Part shown: piece after piece, positions 8,376 to 15,650 of the stretch
Numbering within the stretch: the stretch's first letter is position 1
Layout: each line of letters starts with the position of its first letter
Assembly (NCBI GenBank): GCA_947365965.1
Contig: CANAZG010000018.1
Location: 1 to 42,644 of the forward strand
DNA: 42,644 nt
Source of the DNA: an uncultured Clostridia bacterium
GTDB taxonomy: Bacteria > Bacillota > Clostridia > Oscillospirales > Oscillospiraceae
Reading direction: 5' to 3'
The notes under the pieces: generated by a model
The model's database searches: none
Seen by the model: the letters and a program-made list of their open reading frames with translations, nothing else
What the model was told of the DNA's origin: nothing
Position numbers and translations under genes: made by a program

Positions 8376-9353
8376 CTAACCTCCCTTCTTGTTGAAATCC
8401 AGTTCCTCCGCGTAGTGGCATTTGCACAGCTTATTCAGCCGCACCCGCCGGGAGTCCGGCTTCTCTCTTCCGCACAGCTCTGCGGCGTAGGCGCACCGGG
8501 GCGAAAAGGGACAGCCGGCCGGCATGTCCGCCAGATTCGGCGCGCCGCCTGGGATCTGGGCCAGCGTGGAGAGGGGCTTGTGGAGGGAGGGAAAGGATCC
8601 CACCAGGGCATGGGTGTAGGGGTGGTTGTTCTGGATCAGGACGTCCTTGGACCGGCCCTGCTCCATGATCTCCCCGCCGTACATCACGGCGATGCTGCGG
8701 CAGGCCTCCGCCACGGCGGAGATGTCGTGGGAGATCATGACAATGCTGATGTTGAACTCATCCTGGAGCCCCGCCAGCAGCTCGATGACCTGGCGCTGGG
8801 CCACCACATCCAGGGCGGTGGTTGGCTCGTCGGCAATGAGGATCTTCGGGCTGCAAATCAGGGCCAGCGCAATCACCGCCCGCTGCTTCATGCCGCCTGA
8901 GAACTCATGGGGATACTGCATCAGCCGGGATTTGGCGATGCCCACCCGCTCAAACAGGTACTCCGCCCGCTCAATGGCCTCCTTTTTGCTCACATCCTCG
9001 TGCTCCCGCAGGGCGTTGATGATCTGATCGCCGATCTTCTGAACGGGATTGAGGGCGGTCATCGCGTTCTGGAAGATGATGGAGATATCCTTCCAGCGGA
9101 CCTTGCGGATCTCGTCGTAGGAGGCGGCCGCCAGATCCACGCCGTTGAGCAGGATCTGCCCCTCGGAGATGGACCCGTTGCTGGCCAGCAGGCGCATCAG
9201 CGCGAAGGCTGTGGTGGATTTTCCGCAGCCGGACTCCCCCACCAGGCCCAGGCTGTCCCGCTCGCCCAGGGAGAAGCTGACGTTGTTCACAGCCCGCAGG
9301 GTCTGTCTGCCCACCTTAAAATCAACGGACAGATTTTTTACTTCAAGCAACAT
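8376..9353 (-). CDS. dppD: Peptide ABC transporter ATPase (DppD-like)
   Basis: This 325-residue ATPase subunit is the partner of the next gene. Walker A GESGCGKST sits near residue 40, signature FSGGMKQRAVIALAL near 155, Walker B ILIADEPTTALD, and IVMISHD contains the switch histidine. The C-terminal oligopeptide-transporter domain carries the cysteine pattern CPFSPRCAYAAELC. It is separated from the permease gene upstream by 15 bp, with a GAGAGGGGGA ribosome binding site. Two non-identical ATPases after two permeases is the classic dpp/opp layout. Confidence 0.92.
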   Translation of the reverse strand: MLLEVKNLSVDFKVGRQTLRAVNNVSFSLGERDSLGLVGESGCGKSTTAFALMRLLASNGSISEGQILLNGVDLAAASYDEIRKVRWKDISIIFQNAMTALNPVQKIGDQIINALREHEDVSKKEAIERAEYLFERVGIAKSRLMQYPHEFSGGMKQRAVIALALICSPKILIADEPTTALDVVAQRQVIELLAGLQDEFNISIVMISHDISAVAEACRSIAVMYGGEIMEQGRSKDVLIQNNHPYTHALVGSFPSLHKPLSTLAQIPGGAPNLADMPAGCPFSPRCAYAAELCGREKPDSRRVRLNKLCKCHYAEELDFNKKGG

Positions 9354-9368
9354 AGCGCGTCCCCCTCT

Positions 9369-10196
9369 CTATTCCATTGCGGCCTGCTTCACGTTCAGCG
9401 TCTTATGCAGGGCCGTTCCAATCAGGTTGAAGGCCAGCAGCAGCAGCGCCAGGGCGATGCCGGGGTAGATGACAAGCCAGGGCGCGGAGTTGATGTGCTT
9501 CTGTCCCGCGTTAAGGATCAGACCCCAGGAGGCCCGGTTGGGATCCCCCAGGCCCAGGAAGGACAGGGAGGCCTCCGTCAGCACGGCCTGGGCCATCTGG
9601 AGAATGGAGTTGGAGAGAACGGGGCCCATGCCGTTGGGCACGATGTGCTTGAAGAGGATGCCCAGCTTGGTTCCGCCCGCCACATTGCCCGCCTGGACAT
9701 AGCCCCTGCTCTTGAGGGTCAGCACCTGGGCGCGCATGATCTTGGCGTTGGAGGGCCAGATGGTGATGCCGATGATGATGACCATCAGGCCCACGGAGGA
9801 CCCGAAGAAGGCCACCATCAAAATGACCAGGAACGTTCTGGGGATAATGTAGAACAGCTCAAAAATGCGGCACATCAGATCGTCAAACCAGCCGCCGATA
9901 TACCCGGACAGCGCCCCCAGCACAATGCCGACAATCAGCGACAGCAGCGACGCGCCGAAGGCGAAGATGATGGAGATCCTGCTGCCCCACACCAGCATCG
10001 CCCAGACGTCCCGGCCCAGGTAGTCCGTGCCCATGATAAAATCTCCGCCCGGCGCCTGGAGGGGCTTTCCCACAGAGAACAGAGGGTTGCCCGGGCAGAT
10101 GACGGGGGCCAGCGCGGCCAGTCCCAGCATAATCACCAGGATCACCAGCCCTGTCACCGTCTGCGGATTCGTTAAGAATGACTTCAGCTTTTTCAT
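9369..10196 (-). CDS. dppC: Peptide ABC transporter permease (DppC-like)
   Basis: This 275-residue inner-membrane permease is of the DppC/OppC type. It has an N-terminal helix (TGLVILVIMLGLAALAPVI), the family loop with MGTDYLGRDVWAMLVWGSR near residues 55-75, further helices with GALSGYIGGWFDDLMCRI, and the EAA-type cytoplasmic loop in AGNVAGGTKLGILFKHIVPN. It forms the translocation pore with DppB. Its ATG overlaps the TAA of dppB by one base (TAATG), indicating translational coupling. Confidence 0.92.
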   Translation of the reverse strand: MKKLKSFLTNPQTVTGLVILVIMLGLAALAPVICPGNPLFSVGKPLQAPGGDFIMGTDYLGRDVWAMLVWGSRISIIFAFGASLLSLIVGIVLGALSGYIGGWFDDLMCRIFELFYIIPRTFLVILMVAFFGSSVGLMVIIIGITIWPSNAKIMRAQVLTLKSRGYVQAGNVAGGTKLGILFKHIVPNGMGPVLSNSILQMAQAVLTEASLSFLGLGDPNRASWGLILNAGQKHINSAPWLVIYPGIALALLLLAFNLIGTALHKTLNVKQAAME

Positions 10197-11155
10197 TATT
10201 CTGCCACCACCCTCGGATCAAGATACATGTAGATGATATCTGTGATAAAGCCTCCCACAACAACCATGATCGCGGACACCAGGAACCCGCCCATAATCAC
10301 CGGGTAGTCCCGCCCGGCGATGGCGTCGTAGACCATGCGCCCCATGCCGGGCCAGGAGAACACCGTCTCCGTCAGCAGTGCGCCGTTGAACAGGGTGCTC
10401 AGGCTCATCCCGGCCTGGGTTACTGTCGGCAGCAGGGCGTTTCGCAGCGCGTGCTTGCGGTAGACCACCCGCTCGGAGTAGCCGATGGCCCTGGCGGTGT
10501 TGATGAAGTCCTCCTGCGCCACCTCCACAACGGAGGACCGGGCCAGCTTCAGATACGTGGGAATCCGGATCAGGGAGAGGGTCAGGCAGGGGAGGAACAT
10601 ATGGTGGAGCATGTCCATCAGCGGACTGAGGGGCGTGTTGAAGCTCTGCATGCCAGAGGTGGGGAACCACTTCAGATTGATGGCAAAGAGCAGCATCAGC
10701 ATCATACCGAGCCAGAACGCAGGCATGCAGTAGAGCACCATGGAGAGGTTGGAGATGATGTGGTCCTGAATGCGGTTTTCGTGCTTTGCCGCCGTCATCC
10801 CCAGCAGGGTGCCGAGGACGATGGCGATTATCTCGCTGAGCAGCACCAGCGCCAGCGTGACCTTCATCTTCTCCGCCAGGAGCTCGCTCACCGGGAGCTT
10901 AAGCAGGAAGGAGTTGCCCAGATTCCCCTGGAGAGTGTTCTTGACGTAGATCAGCAGCTGCTGCCACAGGGGCAGGTCCAGCCCGAACTGGGCCTTCAGC
11001 TCCGCGATGTACTCGTCCGTGGCCGTTTCTCCGGCCATAATCGTGGCCGGATCACCGGGCGCCAGGTGGATGATGAGAAAGCAGAGGCAGATGATGGTCA
11101 GAATAACCGGCACCATCTGCAGGAGCCTCCGCAGGACGTACTTACCAAATTTCAC
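10196..11155 (-). CDS. dppB: Peptide ABC transporter permease (DppB-like)
   Basis: This 319-residue integral membrane subunit is of the DppB/OppB type. It opens with the family signature of a first helix (LLQMVPVILTIICLCFLIIH) followed directly by LAPGDPA. About six helices follow, with the EAA-like loop ARAIGYSERVVYRKHALRNA and a C-terminal ETVFSWPGMGRM block. The start is a GTG at 11155, with AGGAG ten bases upstream. The gene begins 23 bp after the GntR regulator and overlaps dppC. Confidence 0.92.
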   Translation of the reverse strand: MKFGKYVLRRLLQMVPVILTIICLCFLIIHLAPGDPATIMAGETATDEYIAELKAQFGLDLPLWQQLLIYVKNTLQGNLGNSFLLKLPVSELLAEKMKVTLALVLLSEIIAIVLGTLLGMTAAKHENRIQDHIISNLSMVLYCMPAFWLGMMLMLLFAINLKWFPTSGMQSFNTPLSPLMDMLHHMFLPCLTLSLIRIPTYLKLARSSVVEVAQEDFINTARAIGYSERVVYRKHALRNALLPTVTQAGMSLSTLFNGALLTETVFSWPGMGRMVYDAIAGRDYPVIMGGFLVSAIMVVVGGFITDIIYMYLDPRVVAE

Positions 11156-11178
11156 CTTTCAGTCTCTCCTTTCTGAGC

Positions 11179-11817
11179 TCACAGGATTTGCGGCGGATCG
11201 GTCAGGTTCTCCTTCAGATACAGCCGGATGTGCCTGGCCGCGTACATGGAGGCGGCCTCCGCGTCCCCCGCCGCGATAGCGTCAAAGATCTTCTGATGTC
11301 CCTTCATGGAATGCCTCATGCTGGTGACGGTGCGCCAGGACAGGCGGCGGAAGGAGGCGGTGAGATCCAGCAGCTGCTTCACATAGCGGACCGCCACCTT
11401 GTTGGGGCAGCGCATGAAGATGAGGGAGTGGAACTTGTCGTCCTCGGCGGCAAAGCCCACTGCGTCGCCCGCCTCGATGCAGTTCTCCATCCGCATCACA
11501 CAGCTGCGGAGCTGACTGATGATGTCCGTCGTGATGTGCTCAACCGCAAGGCCCACCACAAAGGACTCCAGCACACACCGAAGATCGTAGATATTGCGGA
11601 TCTCCTCCAGGTCAATGTCTGAGATGAACGCCCCCTTATAGGGCTCTATCTGGACAAGACCAGCTGACTCCAACTGTTTGAGGGCCTCCCGAATTGGCGT
11701 CCGGCTGACAAAGAACTTTTCGGACAGCTCCTCCTCGATCAGCCTCTCCCTGGGTTTATAAACTCCCGCGATGATCTCGTCGCGCAGAGTCTGGGCAATC
11801 TCTTCACTGATTTTCAA
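11179..11817 (-). CDS. GntR/FadR-family (FCD domain) transcriptional regulator
   Basis: This is a 212-residue regulator and the first gene of the peptide operon. A winged HTH (about residues 1-75) contains RERLIEEELSEKFFVSRTPI and REALKQLESAGLV. An all-helical FCD ligand domain follows, with R and H residues typical of the metal/ligand site (LRCVLESFVVGLAVEHI, FHSLIF). I chose the TTG at 11817 because AGGAGG lies five bases upstream. Longer in-frame extensions to 11925 would run through the promoter. It probably represses its own operon by binding the palindrome at 11855-11872, released by a small carboxylate or peptide-derived ligand (inference). Confidence 0.88.
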   Translation of the reverse strand: MKISEEIAQTLRDEIIAGVYKPRERLIEEELSEKFFVSRTPIREALKQLESAGLVQIEPYKGAFISDIDLEEIRNIYDLRCVLESFVVGLAVEHITTDIISQLRSCVMRMENCIEAGDAVGFAAEDDKFHSLIFMRCPNKVAVRYVKQLLDLTASFRRLSWRTVTSMRHSMKGHQKIFDAIAAGDAEAASMYAARHIRLYLKENLTDPPQIL

Positions 11818-11854
11818 AGCAACCTCCTGTTCTGCGGCAATGCGGGAGAGGATT

Positions 11855-11892
11855 GTATACAATACTGTATACGTTCTGTCCCCATCTGTCAA
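11855..11892 (-). promoter_or_regulatory. Promoter and overlapping GntR-type operator of the peptide operon
   Basis: On the minus strand a perfect -35 TTGACA (11892-11887) is followed after 17 bp by TACAGT (11869-11864). Lying over the -10 is an inverted repeat of GTATAC arms (11855-11860 and 11867-11872) with a 6-bp centre. The core ATTGTATACAAT (11852-11863) is itself a perfect palindrome of FadR-family operator type. The regulator gene starts 47 bp downstream, which fits autorepression. Confidence 0.7.
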
Positions 11893-12597
11893 TGGTTCGC
11901 CGCGCAGATGACATCGAAAGAACACAATTGTATTTTACAGGAAAACCCATCCCGTCTGTATTATGTGAAAAAATGCAAAATCGGTCTATTTGGGGCAGGA
12001 ACCTGTCTTTCTCCGGCTGGGCCGATAAAAAAATTGTATCAACGCCGCCGGCTTTATTGTCAACATGCCCACCCCCCATACGTTATATTCCCTTGACGGG
12101 ACATACCGCCGCCAGAGGCCGCCGTTCACCCCTTCGGCCGCTGGCGGCTGACCGGGCAGACGCCCCGCTCACATCCCATCCGACGCCGCGCGGCTTCGCC
12201 CTCTCCCCTGTCTGTCCCGGCTGGCTCCTCAAAAAAGTTGTGAATTCTTCTGTAGATTCAGCAATTTTTCCACAAAAGCATCCCTCTGTTTGCGGTGAAT
12301 GATTGTGCCGAGGAAGAAGTGTACTTGCTCTGGAGTACATCTGCCCGCATATGACAGAGCCTCCGCGCCCCTTTCCTCTTTATGCCAAGAGGTCCATTTC
12401 CGGAAACGCATGTTGATTCAATTCAGCCTCACGATTATACCTGTTTTTCGGATAGAAATTGTATTTTTCATGAATGAACGGAATGGACCGCTGGAACCTT
12501 CCGGGGCGATCACAATGACGAAGGCGGCGCTGCCCCGGAAGGAGAAGCGCACTGCCGTGCCGGTGGCCAGATCAAGCTCCATGAGAAAGGAAAGAAG
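11893..12597. other. Long intergenic stretch with inverted repeats, no convincing gene
   Basis: About 700 bp lie between the peptide-operon promoter and the parB-like repeat. Imperfect inverted repeats lie at 12109-12147 (CCGCCAG/CTGGCGG) and about 12496-12542 (CCTTCCGGGGC with GCCCCGGAAGG, 11 bp, perfect). A 60-codon minus-strand frame at 12229-12411 and a plus-strand frame ending at 12616 have no recognisable domain and no clear ribosome binding site. Probably decayed mobile DNA. Confidence 0.5.
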
Positions 12598-12898
12598 GAC
12601 AGCTCTACCGCTGTAGTCAGGGCCAGTGTTTCCTCATCTACCAACTTGCTGACATATGTGCGCCGGTGGCCGATCACTATCTCATGCCCTCCGTTCTCCC
12701 GGGGGCGGACAATAGCCGGTGTAAGTACGCCGTATGCCCGACGCTCTCCACAATCTCATGCATCGCCCGGTCCTTCCGGACCTTGATAGGCTGGTTGGGG
12801 AAGGGATGCAGCTCTGACAATGGGATATAGACTACCACCTCGCCTTGAAACTGGCGGATGGCTGGGGTGTTTTGCTGCTTGATGTATGATGCTGACAT
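12598..12898 (-). pseudogene. Decayed ParB-like gene, copy A
   Basis: From ATG 12898 the frame reads a ParB/Noc-like N-terminus, VVYIPLSELHPFPNQP then IKVRKDRAMHEIVESV. After a frameshift near 12,745 the same domain continues in another frame as AYGVLTPAIVRPRENGGHE then IVIGHRRTYVSKL and LALTTAVELS. This is the order expected for a ParB nuclease-like domain (box II GHRR). Homology to copy B stops abruptly at 12598. The gene is broken by the frameshift and lacks a C-terminal half. It comes from an integrative element or plasmid partition module. Confidence 0.75.
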
Positions 12899-13118
12899 TT
12901 CCTGCCTTTCCTTTCTTTGTTGTTGGATATAAGAAATGGGAGAATGCGATCTGATGCTGCATTCTCCCTGAAGAAACCATATGGACTTGTCGTTGAACAT
13001 TATATATAAAAACACTGCCCATAGTCTCCATAGGGCGGCGCTCCATATAATGTGATAGTTTTTATTGTCATATTGTGAAATTTTTCGCAGTTTAATGTAC
13101 TTTCCTATTAAAAACGTC
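12598..13118. repeat. Direct repeat copy A (parB remnant plus structured leader)
   Basis: This stretch matches 29253-29602 in the same orientation. Both copies share the GHRR region, the hairpin GGGAGAATGC/GCATTCTCCC, a second hairpin around CATAGTCTCCA, and an identical edge ending in TCCTATTAAAAACGT. Copy A is longer by about 170 bp because it keeps the ParB N-terminus. The edge abuts a serine-recombinase remnant here and a collagen-like gene in copy B. Confidence 0.8.
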
Positions 13119-13500
13119 CCATATCAGCTTGCCGATATTGGGGAATTGCCGGAAAGCAGCCAGGAGTGGATTTTCCACATTAACGCCATTCCCAACTTCT
13201 TGCTTCTCGGCCTGGAGCCACTCAATAGCTTCTTCCAGAGCCTCGGTCTGACGCTCATAATCCTTAGCGATAATCAGAGGGGGAAATCTCGCCGTCTTTC
13301 CAGTCCTGATAGATGGCCTGCTTGTATCGGACGGTTTGGGCAAGCTCACGTTCCTTTTGCTATATCGCATCTGTCAGCTTTTTTGTCTGGCTCTTTACAA
13401 GTGGTGCTCAGTTAATCCACTCTATCGTTTTCGAGTAGTCCACAACAAGATAAACCTGCTGCTAGATCGCATAGAGTACCGCCCGCCAGACAGTCATGCC
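13119..13500 (-). pseudogene. Remnant of a large serine recombinase C-terminus
   Basis: Read on the minus strand across several stops and frame changes: VYLVVDYSKTIEWIN, SQTKKLTDAI, KERELAQTVRYKQAIYQDW, KDGEISPSDYR, DYERQTEALEEAIEWL, then ENPLLAAFRQFPNIGKL. This is the coiled-coil and C-terminal part of a transposon-type serine recombinase. It is cut at 13,118 by the end of repeat copy A, just before the expected conserved final strand. The remaining sequence to 13,704 has no readable gene. Confidence 0.6.
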
Positions 13501-13704
13501 AGATTGGGCCTTTTCTTGCATTGTGCTTTGGTGTTGACACGTGCTGCTGTGCATCAACAATTTCAAGGGAATAGGTTGTATTCTCGCACGCTCGCCACCG
13601 GCTCCTGCATGCCCCTATCATTCCGGTCCCTGATTGGCTGATGGAAAGCCAAAATCTCCATCCATACAATATCAAGGCGTACAACCACGAGCCCGCAAAC
13701 GCTG

Positions 13705-14040
13705 TTACCATGGTCCCACGACCAGCCCAACACCTACAATAATCAAAAATAGCCCCATGATCTTGCGCTGTGTAATGGGTTCTCCCAAAAATTTATGGGC
13801 AATTATCATCGTCCAGATATATGTAAGAGAGCCTATCGGAACGATAATTGAGTAGGGCAGCTTTTTTAGTAAATACAAATTCATCAACGCAGAAAATACG
13901 TACAATAATCCACCTAAATAAAAATATGGTGACCAGAGCAGATTCCTGATGTTGATGCCTCCAACAGTGGATTTTTTCAAAAAGAGGCTGGCCACGGAGG
14001 CGAGCAGTCCCATCATAATAATAGCCAATATAACAATCAT
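13705..14040 (-). CDS. Small four-helix DMT-superfamily protein (partner 2)
   Basis: This 111-residue membrane protein has four predicted helices (IVILAIIMMGLLASVASLFL, YLGGLLYVFSALMNLYLL, IVPIGSLTYIWTMIIA, IMGLFLIIVGVGLVVGPW), the size and pattern of EmrE/ArnE/ArnF-type half-transporters. It overlaps the preceding similar gene by 4 bp (ATGA), so the two probably form a heterodimer. Coming after a GtrB-like transferase and a GT-C-like protein, the pair is best explained as a flippase for an undecaprenyl-linked sugar, as ArnE/ArnF is for aminoarabinose. A drug-efflux role is the alternative. Confidence 0.75.
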   Translation of the reverse strand: MIVILAIIMMGLLASVASLFLKKSTVGGINIRNLLWSPYFYLGGLLYVFSALMNLYLLKKLPYSIIVPIGSLTYIWTMIIAHKFLGEPITQRKIMGLFLIIVGVGLVVGPW

Positions 14041-14372
14041 GATACACTCTCTTCCTGAGCCAGAAGCACAACTCCTGCTATAATCGCCAGAATGCCTATC
14101 ACCTTCCCCGCAGAGATTACCTCATCAAAGAAAATGTTTCCCAGCACAGCTGCGGCAACATAACTGACACTGTTAATCGGCTGCAATACAGATACACTAC
14201 CAAACTGGTAAGCACACAGCATTGCTAACGCGCCTAGTCCATATATCCCAAATCCAACAGCCAGTGAAAAAATTCCATCATAATATTTCCATATAAACTG
14301 TCCTATACAAAGGCACATGGCACACATCAACATCAAGAAAATCCCCAATATGCCACCCTTCTGCTCTTTCAT
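14037..14372 (-). CDS. Small four-helix DMT-superfamily protein (partner 1)
   Basis: This 111-residue membrane protein has helices at IFLMLMCAMCLCIGQFIW, LAVGFGIYGLGALAMLCAY, PINSVSYVAAAVLGNIFF and VIGILAIIAGVVLLA. The PINSVSYV and FFDEVIS blocks match the conserved loops of EamA/SMR proteins. It starts at ATG 14372 with AGGAAGGA upstream and overlaps the second half-transporter by 4 bp. It lies 330 bp beyond the glycan operon's last transferase on the same strand, so it may be read through or have its own promoter. Confidence 0.75.
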   Translation of the reverse strand: MKEQKGGILGIFLMLMCAMCLCIGQFIWKYYDGIFSLAVGFGIYGLGALAMLCAYQFGSVSVLQPINSVSYVAAAVLGNIFFDEVISAGKVIGILAIIAGVVLLAQEESVS

Positions 14373-14702
14373 CGTCTATATCCTTCCTGCTTTAAGCCAT
14401 TTCCCTTTTAGAATATTAACATGATGGTTCTTTCCTTGCGATTATTACCATGTTCCAACAAAGCCATTTTAGAAAAGGAAATCATATAATTTTAATAAAA
14501 ATTTTTTAATTATTTAGTATTTCCTATGACATAAAACGCGGCCGTTTTTTTGCCTCTAAAATATTCTCCCTGTATATTCGCCAATCACTCCTCGTGAAAA
14601 CAAAAAATGACAGCGGTTTCATGTATGGCCCCCCTCTGAGTTGTATGGCCGGCAACAAGAAATAGGCAAACTAGAAAGAGACGCCCTCTCACATAAGCGA
14701 AC
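14373..14702. other. AT-rich spacer between glycosyltransferase and DMT pair
   Basis: This 330 bp stretch is markedly AT-rich between 14,460 and 14,530. A short stem AAAACG-gccg-CGTTTT near 14,534-14,551 could be a weak terminator for the transferase gene. The AT-rich tract after it could carry a promoter for the DMT pair, but I see no clean -35/-10 pair. No coding frame is supported. Confidence 0.4.
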
Positions 14703-15650
14703 CTATTTTTCCTCAACTAATGTTACGCGCCGCTCTCTGATATGAACTAATTCCATCTCAAAATCCTGTCGATTCTTCTGGTTGATCGTTTCCAAAATCA
14801 TGCCGGAGAAAAACGACTGTATTGCAGCTATCACCGTAAACCCGCATACAATTAGAGTTGGCAAACCGGGGACTTCTCCTGTATTCAAATATTTGATAAA
14901 AATCGGAACAAAGAAAGCGACCGCCAGGATTGTCAGCAGCAGCGCCAGAACTCCAAAAAACAATAGTGGCTTGTAGTTCCGGAATAATTTCCCAATCGTT
15001 TTCAATACCTTAAGCCCATCAGAAAGTGTGTTCAGCTTCGACTCACTGCCTTCGGGCCGGTCACGATAGTCAATAATTACATTCGCCATCTGCATATTTT
15101 TGTCTACTGCATGTATGCTCATCTCCGTCTCAATTTCAAAGCCTTTTGACAAGACCGGAAAGCTTTTAACAAATTGATAGCTAAATGCCCGATATCCGGT
15201 CATAATGTCCTTGATGTCGCTTTTAAACAAAACATTGATGCTTTTTCTGACAAGGCTGTTGCCAACGTTGTGAAAAGGCCGCTTGTTTTCCTCAAAATAT
15301 GTGGAGGATAGCCTGTCTCCAACCACCATGTCAACTTTTTGATTCAGCACTTTCTCGATCATCTCAGGAGCATATTCAGCCGGATAGGTGTCATCGCCGT
15401 CTACCATTATGTAGCATTCCGCGTCAATTTCCCGGAACATCCTGCGGATTACATTTCCCTTTCCCTGCTGGTACTCATGCCGTACAACAGCCCCAGCTGC
15501 CTCAGCAATTTCCGCTGTGCTATCTGTGGAGTTGTTGTCATATACATAAATAGTGCTGTCTGACGGGAGTATGGCTTTGAAATCACATACCACCTTACCA
15601 ATCGTTAACGCTTCATTGTAACAGGGAATTAATACTGCTACTGTGTCCAC
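14703..15650 (-). CDS. GtrB/DPM1-like polyprenyl-phosphate glycosyltransferase (GT2)
   Basis: This 315-residue enzyme should transfer a sugar from a nucleotide donor to undecaprenyl phosphate on the cytoplasmic face. The GT-A domain starts VLIPCYNEALTIGKVV, has DNNSTDSTAE, the DxD motif in VDGDDTYPAE near residue 83 and the family block GYRAFSYQFVKSFP. Two C-terminal helices (PLLFFGVLALLLTILAVAFF and LIVCGFTVIAAIQSFFSGMI) are the GtrB-type anchor. I chose the GTG at 15650 because AGGAGG lies nine bases upstream. It overlaps the preceding membrane protein by 13 bp. With that protein and the DMT pair it makes a likely lipid-linked-sugar modification module. Confidence 0.85.
   Translation of the reverse strand: MDTVAVLIPCYNEALTIGKVVCDFKAILPSDSTIYVYDNNSTDSTAEIAEAAGAVVRHEYQQGKGNVIRRMFREIDAECYIMVDGDDTYPAEYAPEMIEKVLNQKVDMVVGDRLSSTYFEENKRPFHNVGNSLVRKSINVLFKSDIKDIMTGYRAFSYQFVKSFPVLSKGFEIETEMSIHAVDKNMQMANVIIDYRDRPEGSESKLNTLSDGLKVLKTIGKLFRNYKPLLFFGVLALLLTILAVAFFVPIFIKYLNTGEVPGLPTLIVCGFTVIAAIQSFFSGMILETINQKNRQDFEMELVHIRERRVTLVEEK

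Noticed and set aside
11818-11925. N-terminal extension of the GntR regulator
   Set aside because: It would translate through the -10 box and operator. The TTG at 11817 has an AGGAGG five bases upstream.
12299-12616. 105-codon plus-strand frame
   Set aside because: It has no ribosome binding site and no domain, and its end overlaps the parB remnant read on the other strand.
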